This document shows positions 16,357-25,166 of a stretch of DNA of 64,000 bases, one piece after another. Within the stretch, counting starts at the first letter, position 1. Every line of letters starts with the position of its first letter. The notes under the pieces were generated by a model. The model saw nothing but the letters and a program-made list of their open reading frames with translations, did no database searches and was not told where the DNA came from. Location: positions 1 through 64,000 of the forward strand of contig NZ_BDAE01000020.1 in NCBI RefSeq assembly GCF_002091675.1. The letters are read 5' to 3'. Both the position numbers and the translations under genes were made by a program. This DNA comes from Pseudomonas luteola NBRC 103146. Lineage in GTDB: Bacteria; Pseudomonadota; Gammaproteobacteria; Pseudomonadales; Pseudomonadaceae.

Positions 16357-19300
16357 TTACAGCGCTGCCTTGGCAGCTGCTACAACGGCGTCAGAATACG
16401 CCATTGCAGCTTGTTCGAACAGCGATTCTAGCTCGGAGTCGCCGCCCTCCCCTAAACCGAACTCACTAGCGATAGCCTCCAGGCGGTCAGCCAATGCGGT
16501 ATCCATAAAGTCTACCTGGCCATCAATCACGCTTTGCAGGTAGGCGCGCGCCTCGCCAGTGCGGTCGTCTTGCTCGTTCACAGTATTGTCCTCGGGTTCG
16601 GCAGCGGGCTCAGGTTGTGGTGCTGGCGCGGGCTCAGGCTCAGGCTCGGCAGGCTTGGCCAGAATTTCGATAACGCCCTCAGCATTGGTGCCCTTCGTCC
16701 ACTCCTGCGTCATGACAAAGGCATTAGCCATCACAATCGCGTCGGCGTCGCTTTCGGTAATGTCCAGCTTTTCAGCCAGGCCGCTGATAATCGCCGCTTG
16801 CCAGTCGCTATGGGTCCGCTCGTCGGTCTTTTTAGCCTTGTCGCCCTCTACTCCATCGGGGCGCAGCGGCTCGATAATTGGAACGTCAGACTGCATGCGC
16901 ATACCCATTACCAGTTGCCGCACCTTGCCGTCGTCAGATTCTGCATAAATTTGACCATCACGGCCCGAATTTGCTACGCAGGTCATCTTGAACGAGGCAT
17001 AGCCAAGCTTTTGGAATGCGACCGCCATGTCTAGCAGATAGCTGGCATTAATGAACGCAAACCTATCGCCAATCTCGACACGCACGCCCATGAACTTAAG
17101 CACGGTTACATAGCGTAGGGCCTTCAAGGCCGCGCGAGCATAGGCCGCCACGCGCTTAGACGTAAATCGGCGCAGCTCACCACTGCGAACAGACGTCGGC
17201 ATGACGCGCGACCAATCAGGATAGCGGCCTTCGATCCAATTGCCTTTCTCGTCAACAACGGTATAGCCCATCTGTTTGGCTACTTCCGACTTTTTCGGAA
17301 CGCCAGCCAAGTCCACATCGCTAATCACCATCATCCGATGACCGTCAGTAGATACGATCAGCTTGCCCGCCTCGTCAACGTGTACGCCGTTCAGGTAGGA
17401 GCGAATGTCTTTCTTGGCCGCTGTATCAAATGCGACCTTGAAGCGGTCAGCAGGACTCTTGGCCTCTTTAACATTCTTCTCGATAGGCGTAAGGGCTAGA
17501 TTTGTAATGCCCTCTATTTCAATCACGTTGCGACTGCCCTTAGCGCCTGCTGGCGGAAGCGGCTGCTTGGACAGGTCCCCCTCAAGAAAGGCTCGCGCAG
17601 CGGCCTGGTAGTCCACTGGATTTTCACCGTTCGGCTGGAAGCTGCCTGCCTTGAAGCGGCGGAGCGTGGCAGCAGCGTCATCATTGAGATTGCCAGCCTC
17701 AATACTGCCGATCTGACTAGGCTTAATATTGAACAGGCGGTAAAAATCATTAGCCCACGGCTGGCCCGAAAGGTCTAGCGCGCCAGTTTTGACCGCGCCC
17801 ACCATCATAACGTCAGTTTTGACAATAGCGTCATCACTCACTTGTTCGCGGTACAGCTCGCGCGCAGCTACAGCCAGCTCAGTCTTGGCCTTCTCGCGGG
17901 AGGAATTGAGCGTGCCCGTCAGCAGCTCCATAGCCTTGGTGCGGTCTTTCAGAATCTCATCACCCAGGCGAGCAATAAGCATGTCGCGTGTTACAACCTG
18001 GCTGCCTGCCTTGAGGCTATTGAGCACCCGGTAGTTCTCGACTGTTTCATCGACCTGCGCCAGCTGCTCGGGCGTCAAGTTGAGCGGATTAGATTCGTCC
18101 ACAGCAGGCGGGGTCTCGGCTTCCGGCTCTGGCTGCGGCTCCGTCTCGCTGCCTCGCTTCGTAACGATGGCCTCCAACGCTTTATCGACCATCACCTTAA
18201 TGGCCTCCTCGTCGGAACCCTGGCGCGGAACAGTACCCATTGAATCCTGGCCTTTCTCCTCCAAGACAAAACCCGCAAATGACTTGCCATTGCCCGACAA
18301 GCGAACTCGAATACCCAGGCCGTCTGCCGCAACGGCTCCGAAGTCGGTCACGTCACTAAACAGAGTCTTATACTCTTGAGGAATCAAGCGGCGAGCGATA
18401 TCGGCAATCGTCTCAGGGTTGCGCGCGACAGAAGCCTGGTGACTATCAATCATCTGCTGCTTAATGGCGTCGCGATTCTGCAAGGTCGCAGGAAGGGCCT
18501 GCTCCAGCTCGGACACAAAGGATTCGAGCGGGACGCGCGAAGAATCTGACACTCCATACTTTTGAGCAAGGTTTGCAAGAAATACAGCAACATCAAAGTC
18601 GGCCACCGGCTCAGGGTGCTCGGTTGCGCCTTGCTCACTGCCAGGCTGCGGCGGCTGAATAGCACGTTTGGCGGCCACCTTGGCTTCCAGGTCCTCGATT
18701 TCAGCATCCAGGGCGCGCAAAGTGTCCTCGTGCTGAGCAATCACGGTCTTGTTCGATTCAATGCTGGCCAGTCGCTCGGCGCGGGCCGTGTTGGCCTTGG
18801 CGAACTTGTCGCTATTCTTCTCGGCCAGCTTCATGACGCGGCGCGCCACTTCGCGCGGATTCAGGTCGCGGCCATTCTCGGGCGCAACCAGAATCGTGAT
18901 ATCACGCTTGTTTAGCAGCCACTTCCAGCTCACCAGCTCGTCGGTTGGTAGAATCTTGTTCGGCGTAGAGTCAGGGTTATGGAAGAAGATAGCCACGGTC
19001 TGGCCGTCGGACAGCTCAAACACCGCGCAAATGTTGGTTGTGCCTTTCTGACGGAATGGCCCAGTAATTTGCAGGCTGACCGGCTTAACCTTCTCGCCGA
19101 CGCCTTCCATTACGCGCTGTATCTGCTCCATTTTGGTTTGCAACTTGGCGCTAACGACAACCAGAGCGTCAAGCGCAACCACGCCTTCGCTATCCTCCAG
19201 AATGTCAGCCACGCTGACCGCATCCAGCAGCAGCCCTTCGGTGTCCTCGCGGCGCAGACCATACAGCAAGGTCGCAAGGCTCGTGCTAACCGGCTCGGCG

Positions 19301-19866
19301 GCACTGTCCCAAATAATGTTTGTCATGTTTTCGTCTTCGCTATCGTAGGGTAAAGCCTTGCTCGTGAAAGGCTTGCTTGTGTCGCCAAACTTGAGCCACC
19401 AGCAGAACTGCGCAACCGTTGCATTCACGATGGAGCCCAGGCCCGTCCAGCCGCGCTGGTATGAGTTCATGTATGCCGTGCGCGCGCTTTCCTCGTCAGC
19501 AAACGCCAGCATGACCTTGTGTTCATCAAAGGAGCCGTCTTTGCCGTTCTGATTCACGACAAACACGCGATTAGATTCAGGGACCGGCCCGACATAGCAG
19601 TCCACGTCGTCGCCGTCAGCGCCGACATAGCCTGAGATATAGCCATAGTGGGCCTGGCAGATAACCGACCAGGGCGCACCGTCCGTTTTGCCGATGCGAC
19701 GCTGGCCCTGCGGCGTCTCAATCGCAATATCCAGGCCGTACAGAGACACGCGCCCTTTTTTGTAGGTGCCCGCGACGGTCTGAGCTAACGACGGCTGCGC
19801 GGTCCCATTGATGCCAAAGGCACCGGAGTTTGCAGCAGATTGGATAGAGCTATAGGTATCGTTCAT
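16357..19866 (-). CDS. giant polyvalent protein: pyrophosphatase-like, DarA-like and beta-clamp-like domains
   Basis: A 1169-residue protein. Residues about 35-150 match the phage inorganic-pyrophosphatase-like domain: AHYGYISGYVGADGDDVDCYVGP and FDEHKVMLAFAD. Residues about 260-375 are a DarA-like segment: DGQTVAIFFHNPDSTPNKI, SWKWLLNKRDITILVAPENGRDL, AEKNSDKFAKANTARAER. Residues about 805-1010 look like a DNA polymerase III beta-clamp unit: VSTDGHRMMVI, YPDWSRVMP and a following helix. The last 120 residues are Pro/Glu-rich then helical. It lacks the N-terminal tag of its neighbours. DarA-type proteins are head-packaged anti-restriction factors; the clamp part may bind DNA or a polymerase. 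A terminator follows. Confidence 0.75.
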   Translation of the reverse strand: MNDTYSSIQSAANSGAFGINGTAQPSLAQTVAGTYKKGRVSLYGLDIAIETPQGQRRIGKTDGAPWSVICQAHYGYISGYVGADGDDVDCYVGPVPESNRVFVVNQNGKDGSFDEHKVMLAFADEESARTAYMNSYQRGWTGLGSIVNATVAQFCWWLKFGDTSKPFTSKALPYDSEDENMTNIIWDSAAEPVSTSLATLLYGLRREDTEGLLLDAVSVADILEDSEGVVALDALVVVSAKLQTKMEQIQRVMEGVGEKVKPVSLQITGPFRQKGTTNICAVFELSDGQTVAIFFHNPDSTPNKILPTDELVSWKWLLNKRDITILVAPENGRDLNPREVARRVMKLAEKNSDKFAKANTARAERLASIESNKTVIAQHEDTLRALDAEIEDLEAKVAAKRAIQPPQPGSEQGATEHPEPVADFDVAVFLANLAQKYGVSDSSRVPLESFVSELEQALPATLQNRDAIKQQMIDSHQASVARNPETIADIARRLIPQEYKTLFSDVTDFGAVAADGLGIRVRLSGNGKSFAGFVLEEKGQDSMGTVPRQGSDEEAIKVMVDKALEAIVTKRGSETEPQPEPEAETPPAVDESNPLNLTPEQLAQVDETVENYRVLNSLKAGSQVVTRDMLIARLGDEILKDRTKAMELLTGTLNSSREKAKTELAVAARELYREQVSDDAIVKTDVMMVGAVKTGALDLSGQPWANDFYRLFNIKPSQIGSIEAGNLNDDAAATLRRFKAGSFQPNGENPVDYQAAARAFLEGDLSKQPLPPAGAKGSRNVIEIEGITNLALTPIEKNVKEAKSPADRFKVAFDTAAKKDIRSYLNGVHVDEAGKLIVSTDGHRMMVISDVDLAGVPKKSEVAKQMGYTVVDEKGNWIEGRYPDWSRVMPTSVRSGELRRFTSKRVAAYARAALKALRYVTVLKFMGVRVEIGDRFAFINASYLLDMAVAFQKLGYASFKMTCVANSGRDGQIYAESDDGKVRQLVMGMRMQSDVPIIEPLRPDGVEGDKAKKTDERTHSDWQAAIISGLAEKLDITESDADAIVMANAFVMTQEWTKGTNAEGVIEILAKPAEPEPEPAPAPQPEPAAEPEDNTVNEQDDRTGEARAYLQSVIDGQVDFMDTALADRLEAIASEFGLGEGGDSELESLFEQAAMAYSDAVVAAAKAAL
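18275..18287. repeat. 13-bp palindrome variant GCAAATGACTTGC
   Basis: One-base variant inside the 1169-residue gene, where it encodes GKSFAG. Confidence 0.6.
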
Positions 19867-19875
19867 GCCGCCAGA

Positions 19876-20196
19876 TTAGCGGCGTTTTGAGCCCTTCTTT
19901 TTGGCGCTTTCCGACACGGCCAGCCATCCGGCAAAAAGCGGGGTCATGCCCTTGGCATCATCGTTTCCAAGGTCGTCCAGAAGCTCGCTAAGCGTGGGGT
20001 TAAGCTCGCCCAGCAGCATCGCGCGGGGCGTATCAATCGTGCTATGTACACGCGCTAGATTTCCGTGGGCATCGACGCATAAGAGCCAGGCGCGAAGCGT
20101 CCAGCGACGGCGCTTTCTCTTGCATTCCTCTCGGGTTGTGTTGCGGTAGCTCAGGCCCTGGCGGAACTGGCTATGAAAGCGGACAGCGACAAGCAT
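19876..20196 (-). CDS. small basic protein, unknown
   Basis: A 106-residue protein, basic at both ends (EECKRKRRRW near residue 25, KKKGSKRR at the end). It precedes the giant polyvalent gene by nine bases and follows another small gene, so the three form one unit. No family recognised. The basic ends could bind nucleic acid. Confidence 0.5.
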   Translation of the reverse strand: MLVAVRFHSQFRQGLSYRNTTREECKRKRRRWTLRAWLLCVDAHGNLARVHSTIDTPRAMLLGELNPTLSELLDDLGNDDAKGMTPLFAGWLAVSESAKKKGSKRR

Positions 20197-20209
20197 GGGG
20201 GCTCACAGG

Positions 20210-20461
20210 TCAGGTAATGCGCTCGATACTCAGCACGGCCCAGGGTATCAACCCGCTGGCGCGCGCCTTCTTCTGCACTTCGATAGTGGCGAGCAATTCG
20301 CTCATGGTCGGGTAAGTGTCCACGAATCTGATAGGTAGTCCGCCATCAGGCTTCCGAACGGAAAGCGTCACGCGAATGCTTGGACCTGGCTGATACGCTG
20401 GCTTCTTCTTGACGGGCACTGAAATACCCAGCGCCTCCCTAAACTCATGTTCGGTAAGCAT
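20210..20461 (-). CDS. small protein, unknown
   Basis: An 83-residue protein starting MLTEHEFREALGI with a beta-rich middle (SIRVTLSVRKPDGGLPIRFVDTYP). First gene of the minus-strand unit that runs into the giant polyvalent gene. The start lies 54 bases from the divergent plus-strand gene start at 20516. A short GGGAA element lies before the ATG. Confidence 0.5.
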   Translation of the reverse strand: MLTEHEFREALGISVPVKKKPAYQPGPSIRVTLSVRKPDGGLPIRFVDTYPTMSELLATIEVQKKARASGLIPWAVLSIERIT

Positions 20462-20515
20462 GTAATTCCCACTTCGGCCAATAGCGTGCTACCTATCAGC
20501 ATAGACGGAATATCC

Positions 20516-21016
20516 ATGAAAGATGTAGCTACAGAAACAAACAAGGCTGCACGCCTGCAAAAAATACAGGTCAGTATTGGCGGCTACCAGGGCAGGCCGG
20601 TCACGCTGCTATGCGCGCTCGATGACTCCACCAACGTGCTGACCATTGCAGCCGAAAGCCCGATTTTGACCGAGCGCAAGGAAGGCTTTGCGGTTGTGAC
20701 GAATCAGGATACGGACTCGTTTGACATGAAATTCACAGACGACTTGATTCGTGACGCCATCACGTCGTATTACGCCCGCTCCAGCCAGGAAACGCTAGCT
20801 GTGCTGGATGCCCTGGCGCGCTTCTCGCCCGATAACGCCATCACTAAGGATAGCTTTGACGAACGCGGCCCGCGCTACCGTATCAGCCCCGACATTCAGA
20901 ACGGGCAGCTGGCGATACTGGCGGCCTGCGCGTTTGCCGACCGGCAGCAGCCCATGAACGCCATCACCAGCATGGCCAGCGAACTCATGCAGCTGTACCA
21001 GGCATACACGTTCTAA
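20516..21016 (+). CDS. lone plus-strand phage gene, unknown function
   Basis: A 166-residue protein starting MKDVATETNKAARLQKIQVSIGGYQGRP, with a beta-rich first half and a helical second half (ITSMASELMQLYQAYTF at the end). The ATG at 20516 is preferred over 20447: GGA lies seven bases upstream, and the earlier ATG would overlap the divergent gene. It is the only phage gene on this strand in 63 kb and ends at a bidirectional terminator shared with the convergent gene at 21052. This suggests separate control, as for a gene added later or expressed at another stage. No family recognised. Confidence 0.6.
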   Translation: MKDVATETNKAARLQKIQVSIGGYQGRPVTLLCALDDSTNVLTIAAESPILTERKEGFAVVTNQDTDSFDMKFTDDLIRDAITSYYARSSQETLAVLDALARFSPDNAITKDSFDERGPRYRISPDIQNGQLAILAACAFADRQQPMNAITSMASELMQLYQAYTF

Positions 21017-21023
21017 TCGGCAC

Positions 21024-21052
21024 AAAAAAGCCCGCACCTGGCGGGCTTCTCT
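21024..21052. terminator. bidirectional rho-independent terminator between convergent genes
   Basis: A run of six A, then GCCCGC, loop ACCTG, GCGGGC, then TTCTCTT. On the plus strand it ends the 20516 gene (imperfect T tract); on the minus strand the six A become six T and end the gene at 21052. Confidence 0.85.
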
Positions 21053-21693
21053 TACGCTTCGTCGAACAGTGTGCCCGTCACCTTGACCGGCTCACCTTCG
21101 GGCTCATCCGCGCTATCAAACAGCGGCTCCGTCACGTCATCTTCGAACGGCTCGCGGTCTTCGTCTTCCTCCTCCTCCTCGGCAGTACCTTGCACCGAGT
21201 CTAACGCCTGCTCGCCAAGCTCTGCCTTAAGCTCATCGCGGCGCGTCGTGGCCTCCTCGATCTGCTTGGCCAGCTGCTCGATGCGCTCGGCTTGGGCATG
21301 CTCGATCTTGGGCGCAGCGGACTTGATGCCTTTGGGTATTTCGACCGCCTTACGCGCGAGCTGCTTTTGAAACTTGGCTTGATTGGCCTTAGCAGCAGCG
21401 GCAATTTCTGCTAGCGCCTTGGTAGCATCCTGCTGGTGGATTGGTAGCACGTTGCCGTTCAGTAGCACGCGGAATACGTCGCCGGTCAGCTTGACCATTA
21501 GCGTGACGGTCTGCCCGCTAGCCAGCGTCAGCATGGCCTGCCGGTAGCCTACGCCCGCCGTGCGCTTGGGCTTAAGGTCATAGCTGCTTGATACAACCGG
21601 CTGACCTGCGCGCAGCATGATCTGAGAGACTTTCTTGAGCGAGCGCTTAGCGTCCGACTCGTTGTCAAAGTCGAAAAGTATGTTGTCTGCCAT
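21052..21693 (-). CDS. anti-restriction-like small protein, acidic tail
   Basis: A 213-residue protein starting MADNILFDFDNESDAKRSLKKVSQ. The first 120 residues (ASGQTVTLMVKLTGDVFRVLLNG, then KANQAKFQKQLARKA) resemble the DarA-like segment of the 1169-residue protein in layout: a beta segment with GQTV followed by a helix of Lys/Ala. A coiled coil follows (about 135-165) and a very acidic tail (EEEEEDEDREPFEDDV). Related domains occur in proteins called DNA circularisation or restriction-defence proteins; I hold this as a candidate only. It ends at the bidirectional terminator. Confidence 0.5.
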   Translation of the reverse strand: MADNILFDFDNESDAKRSLKKVSQIMLRAGQPVVSSSYDLKPKRTAGVGYRQAMLTLASGQTVTLMVKLTGDVFRVLLNGNVLPIHQQDATKALAEIAAAAKANQAKFQKQLARKAVEIPKGIKSAAPKIEHAQAERIEQLAKQIEEATTRRDELKAELGEQALDSVQGTAEEEEEDEDREPFEDDVTEPLFDSADEPEGEPVKVTGTLFDEA

Positions 21694-21761
21694 AACAATG
21701 GTCTCGTGAATTTCGCCTATTGTGCCCGCACCAGGCAAAGGGCCTGGCAGGGGCTTTCCGG

Positions 21762-22277
21762 TTACGCTTGTGCTGCCGACGTTGGCGGGCCGTCGTGCTC
21801 GGTGTGGTGGTGCTCTTGAACGCCAATGCCGTCGCTCGTGATATCGCCGCCGGTTTGCGTAAGCGGGCCGTTCATTGTGTTAGCGCTGGCCACCTGCGCA
21901 ATCGACTCGGGCGTCAGCTCGAACGTTGAGCCGCCCACTTCCAGGCGAATCGACTTGCCCGCTTTTAGCACAATGGTTTCGTCGGCAATGATCGTGAAGT
22001 TCTCGTGCTCCCAATGGCGCGTGCCAATCATGTTCGAGAGGTTGCGTGATCGAAAGCCGGTAATGATTGGGTAACGCGGATCGCCCGCTAGAAAGTCAAT
22101 CCAGATAGGATCGCCAGGCAGGATACGGATTTCGGTATCAGGGCTTCGGTCGCCCAGGCTCTGCTCAATCTCGGCAATCAAGTGCGAGCCTGCGCCGTCC
22201 GTTAGGCCCTCGGCGACTATCTCGCAGGTACGCGCGTCTCGATCATAGGAAACCACTACAGCAGGCCAGCGGCTCAT
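21762..22277 (-). CDS. baseplate spike protein (gpV-like)
   Basis: A 171-residue protein. The N-terminal part is an OB-like fold (DARTCEIVAEGL, ILPGDPIWIDFLAGDPRYPIITGF); the middle is a beta-helix stalk (ENFTIIADETIVLKAGKSIRLEVGGSTFELTPESI); the C-terminus carries the tip motif HHHTEHDGP near residues 156-164, which in P2 gpV-type spikes binds an iron ion with HxH. It forms the membrane-piercing needle of the baseplate. The ATG overlaps the stop of the hub gene (ATGA); the earlier ATG at 22298 lies inside the hub gene. Confidence 0.85.
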   Translation of the reverse strand: MSRWPAVVVSYDRDARTCEIVAEGLTDGAGSHLIAEIEQSLGDRSPDTEIRILPGDPIWIDFLAGDPRYPIITGFRSRNLSNMIGTRHWEHENFTIIADETIVLKAGKSIRLEVGGSTFELTPESIAQVASANTMNGPLTQTGGDITSDGIGVQEHHHTEHDGPPTSAAQA

Positions 22278-23170
22278 ACCGAAAGGTCTCCTACCCAAAA
22301 ACGCGATACGTTGTCCTGCATCCCGCCGTTGCGCTGGCGGTCACGATGCGCAGCTGTAATGACCAGCTGACTTACACCGCCTATCGTAATGATATCGCCC
22401 GCTCTTACGTGCGGCGCAGGGCTTGAATCGATCACGCGCCGCGTCACCAGTACCTTGGATAGGTTTTGCAGCGTTCGCGCGTCCTGACGCGGAATAAAGC
22501 GCGTGCGGCGGGACGTTCCATAGTTGCCCTTCACTATGCTGCCATCCGGCGCAATGGAAAAGCCCATTGCTATCTCGTGGCGCTCCAGCAGCTCGCTATT
22601 GAGCGCGGCGCTCGAATCGCCCTGGCCAATGGTATGGACAGGCTTTTGCGCCATCAGCACGTTAAGCCGCTCGATAGATAGCTTGCCCTCGCGCATGACC
22701 AGCGCTGCGCCCTCCTCTTGTAGTGCCAGCGCAATGGCCACGCTTGGTACATCGCCGACCAGTGAAGCGAAACGGGTCACATTGAAGTCATTACCAATCG
22801 CCACGCGCGCACCACACGCCAGATACAGCGACGCCAGCGACTCGTTATGCCCGATAACCGCGCGCGCCGTCGGCTCCGCAAGTGACTTGCAGCTGGCCAG
22901 AAACGCTGTGTACTTGATGGCTTGCACAGGCGTTTCGCCCTGAATGACGCCGGTCGGCGCGGATCGCTCGCGCTTCACAATGCTGTATTCCAGGTGCTCG
23001 CGGCCCGCCCATACCGACGCGCCAGCGCTAAGCTTCGACTCCAGGTCGCCACGCAGCTGCACCGTAAATTCAAGGGTACGCGGAACCGGCGCAAGGTCGC
23101 TGCGCTGGATCGTGTCCAGCACCAGGTCGCCTGGCACCTGGTTGCCGGTCTTCGACAGATACAGAATCAC
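22274..23170 (-). CDS. baseplate hub protein (gpD/gp27-like)
   Basis: A 298-residue protein starting at GTG in a GTGA overlap. It starts with ILYLSKTGNQVPGDLVLDTIQRSDLAPVPRTLEFTVQL, has the hub-like central region with DFNVTRFASLVGDVPSVAIALALQEEGAALVMREGKL, and ends with a beta domain (VRAGDIITIGGVSQLVITAAHRD). Its place directly before the spike gene is the classical hub-spike order. The residues PSVAIALALQEEGA fit the late-control gpD family. One exact 13-bp palindrome copy is at 22878. Confidence 0.72.
   Translation of the reverse strand: MILYLSKTGNQVPGDLVLDTIQRSDLAPVPRTLEFTVQLRGDLESKLSAGASVWAGREHLEYSIVKRERSAPTGVIQGETPVQAIKYTAFLASCKSLAEPTARAVIGHNESLASLYLACGARVAIGNDFNVTRFASLVGDVPSVAIALALQEEGAALVMREGKLSIERLNVLMAQKPVHTIGQGDSSAALNSELLERHEIAMGFSIAPDGSIVKGNYGTSRRTRFIPRQDARTLQNLSKVLVTRRVIDSSPAPHVRAGDIITIGGVSQLVITAAHRDRQRNGGMQDNVSRFWVGDLSV
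22878..22890. repeat. 13-bp palindrome GCAAGTGACTTGC, exact copy
   Basis: Exact copy inside the hub gene, encoding CKSLAE. Confidence 0.7.
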
Positions 23171-23937
23171 GGCGCAGGGCTCCGGTCGATACCGTCGTCG
23201 GTTACGCCCATCTGATCGCGCACGTTCTCGTCTACCACGTCCACGCTTGTGACGCGCGGGTAGCCTGGCGGGTTATTGCTCGAACCGTCGTTAGGCTCGC
23301 CTGGTTTGGGCGCATCGAAAAACGGCGTTGTTACTTTGAGCGTGATATCGCAGACCAGGGCCGTCATGTTCTTGGATTCCCCTGCCGTCATAAACTGGAC
23401 GTCAGGGTTTTCGATCTGAATGGGCACCTCAATCGTGTACTGGCCGAACGTGTGCGTAGCCATAAACGTGCGGTTGTCTTGATTGCCCAGGTAATTGGAC
23501 AGCTGCGCCGCAATAGACGATGCGCTCCAGCGCTCGGGCGCAAGTATCACGAACTGCGCACGAACGTCGTGCATCGCCTGGCGCATGCCGTACATGGACG
23601 CATTGCGCTCGCGGGTAAATGCAATCATCTGGCGCGGTATCTGCCGACCGCCCCAATCGCCCAGCGTATTAACAAAGTCTCGGGAGGTTGCCACAAACAT
23701 GACCGGCAGCTTTGAATTGCTGCCATGTGGCCCTTGTTGGTCACGTTGGTAGGCTTCGAGCATGGCATTGACGTCGTCAATCATGCGGCCCGACGCGACC
23801 TTGATCGCCTTGGCTGCACCGCGCGCGGCAAACTCCGTAACTGCGGGCGTGTCGCCATACAGCTCGGAGTTATACCACTTGGCGATAAATCGGTTTAATG
23901 CCTCGGCGTGAGGCATCATTTCACCGTATTGGCTCAT
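23167..23937 (-). CDS. baseplate-region structural protein, unknown
   Basis: A 256-residue protein; the ATG at 23937 overlaps the TAA of the hydrolase gene (TAATG). N-terminal half helical (ALNRFIAKWYNSELYGDTPAVTEFAARGAAKAI), later a beta-rich region with QYTIEVPIQIENPDVQFMTAGESKNMTALVCDITLKVTTPFF and a Pro/Asn-rich tail. It is between a cell-wall hydrolase and the hub, so a tail-tip component is likely. Confidence 0.55.
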   Translation of the reverse strand: MSQYGEMMPHAEALNRFIAKWYNSELYGDTPAVTEFAARGAAKAIKVASGRMIDDVNAMLEAYQRDQQGPHGSNSKLPVMFVATSRDFVNTLGDWGGRQIPRQMIAFTRERNASMYGMRQAMHDVRAQFVILAPERWSASSIAAQLSNYLGNQDNRTFMATHTFGQYTIEVPIQIENPDVQFMTAGESKNMTALVCDITLKVTTPFFDAPKPGEPNDGSSNNPPGYPRVTSVDVVDENVRDQMGVTDDGIDRSPAP

Positions 23938-24452
23938 TACTCTGGCTCGCAAGAATCGATATCTTGCGACGGTACAGGACTAAACGCAGGCCGCCTGCGC
24001 ACGCTTTCCGAGGTAACGGTAGGATGCGCCTGCATCCACAAATGGAGCGGCGTCAGCCTCCATATCTGATCCTCACGAAACAGTGGCCACTGCGCTTGCG
24101 AGAAGCACCAGGCTACCAGCTCAGAGCAAAACCACTTGTCATCGGTTGACCAGTCACGAAAGCGTGTGACAAGGCCCAGGATGCCTAGGAAGTCATAAGG
24201 CTTGCCCAGCTGCGTATACGCCATCGTCAGCACGCGGCGGGCATCAGGGCACGGTACGCGCACAAAGGCATAGCTGCTGACGCTGCGCAGCCGGTCCTCC
24301 AGCTTATCGATACGCACGCCGCCTGGCAGCGCTCCGATGACGTTGGGGCCGTCCACAAACTCCACATGCGACCAAGGCGAGCCGTTAAACAAGCGGATCG
24401 CCAGGCTATGAGGCGTCGCGGTGCGGCTATACAGCAGTACGACGCTTTCCAT
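23937..24452 (-). CDS. permuted NlpC/P60 (YiiX-type) hydrolase
   Basis: A 171-residue protein beginning MESVVLLYSRTATPHSLAIRLFNGSPWSHVEFVDGPNVIGA. The catalytic His in SHVEFV (about residue 29) comes before the catalytic Cys in KWFCSELVAWCF (about residue 109), the reverse order of usual NlpC/P60 enzymes and typical of the YiiX/YebB group; KPYDFLGILG is also a usual motif there. The enzyme probably cuts an amide or ester bond in the cell wall or lipid and could aid entry or lysis. The start at 24452 lies one base after the previous stop; the longer start overlaps it. Confidence 0.72.
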   Translation of the reverse strand: MESVVLLYSRTATPHSLAIRLFNGSPWSHVEFVDGPNVIGALPGGVRIDKLEDRLRSVSSYAFVRVPCPDARRVLTMAYTQLGKPYDFLGILGLVTRFRDWSTDDKWFCSELVAWCFSQAQWPLFREDQIWRLTPLHLWMQAHPTVTSESVRRRPAFSPVPSQDIDSCEPE

Positions 24453-24453
24453 G

Positions 24454-25140
24454 TTAGTCGGCCTCGGCGTGCATCTGGTAACGCAGCGTAAATGCCTTGT
24501 CCAGGTCGTCGGCGTCCTGCACCTCTCTGGCGTGCCGTGGCTCAACCTTATAGCCAATGCGCGCCTGGTTGACCGTGCCGTCACTGTTAAGCGTGACGCT
24601 GCGGTAGCCGTAGTACACGCGGCCCGTTGTTCGGTCCTTGGCCCTTACGAAGTACCAGCCTTCGGCTACCGGCGCTTTGTCCGTAATGGATTCAGCAGAG
24701 CCCCACCAGTCAATGTCGCAGTCATTCGGGAAGCAGGCCAGCAGGCGGCTTGAGCGCTTGGCCCAATTGAACGGGTTGCGGCACAGCCATAGGTAGATAA
24801 ACCAGCGCTTGCGCTCGCGGCCCTTATCACGCGCCGACGTCTTGCCCGACGGCTCGCCTAACAGGCCGTCCTCATAGTTGTTCCAGGGCCGTAGCAGCGC
24901 GTAGGGGCTATTCCAATACTCCCACCAGCCAGACGCCCCAAGGTCTAGGTACTTCTGGCTATGACGAGCGTTCAGGGCCTTTCCTTGCGGATGCTTGGAG
25001 CTGGCGCGACCTGTCAGCGCTACCAGTGGCCCCATCGGGAAATAGGTCAGGAGGGTGCCTGTAATAACAATCAGGCTGATTAGAAACCACTGCCAGAAGG
25101 CGGCAAGGCGGTATTTTAGCGGGATATCCGAAAACGACAT
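24454..25140 (-). CDS. membrane-anchored phage protein, unknown
   Basis: A 228-residue protein with one clear transmembrane segment near residues 14-40 (FWQWFLISLIVITGTLLTYFPMGPLVALTG), and a Trp/Tyr/Arg-rich soluble part (SGWWEYWNSPYALLRPWNNYEDG, RERKRWFIYLWLCRNPFNWAKRSSRLL). Proteins with this mix occur in phages without known role. It precedes the hydrolase gene, so a lysis or entry role may be shared, but it does not look like a simple holin. A hairpin covers its ribosome binding site. Confidence 0.6.
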   Translation of the reverse strand: MSFSDIPLKYRLAAFWQWFLISLIVITGTLLTYFPMGPLVALTGRASSKHPQGKALNARHSQKYLDLGASGWWEYWNSPYALLRPWNNYEDGLLGEPSGKTSARDKGRERKRWFIYLWLCRNPFNWAKRSSRLLACFPNDCDIDWWGSAESITDKAPVAEGWYFVRAKDRTTGRVYYGYRSVTLNSDGTVNQARIGYKVEPRHAREVQDADDLDKAFTLRYQMHAEAD

Positions 25141-25143
25141 AAA

Positions 25144-25166
25144 GCGACTCCAGTTAAATGAGTCGC
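25144..25166 (-). promoter_or_regulatory. hairpin over the ribosome binding site of the membrane protein gene
   Basis: GCGACTC and GAGTCGC pair perfectly around nine bases; the second arm includes part of the GGAG site seven bases from the ATG at 25140. Two further hairpins lie upstream between this and the gene at 25256. Confidence 0.6.
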
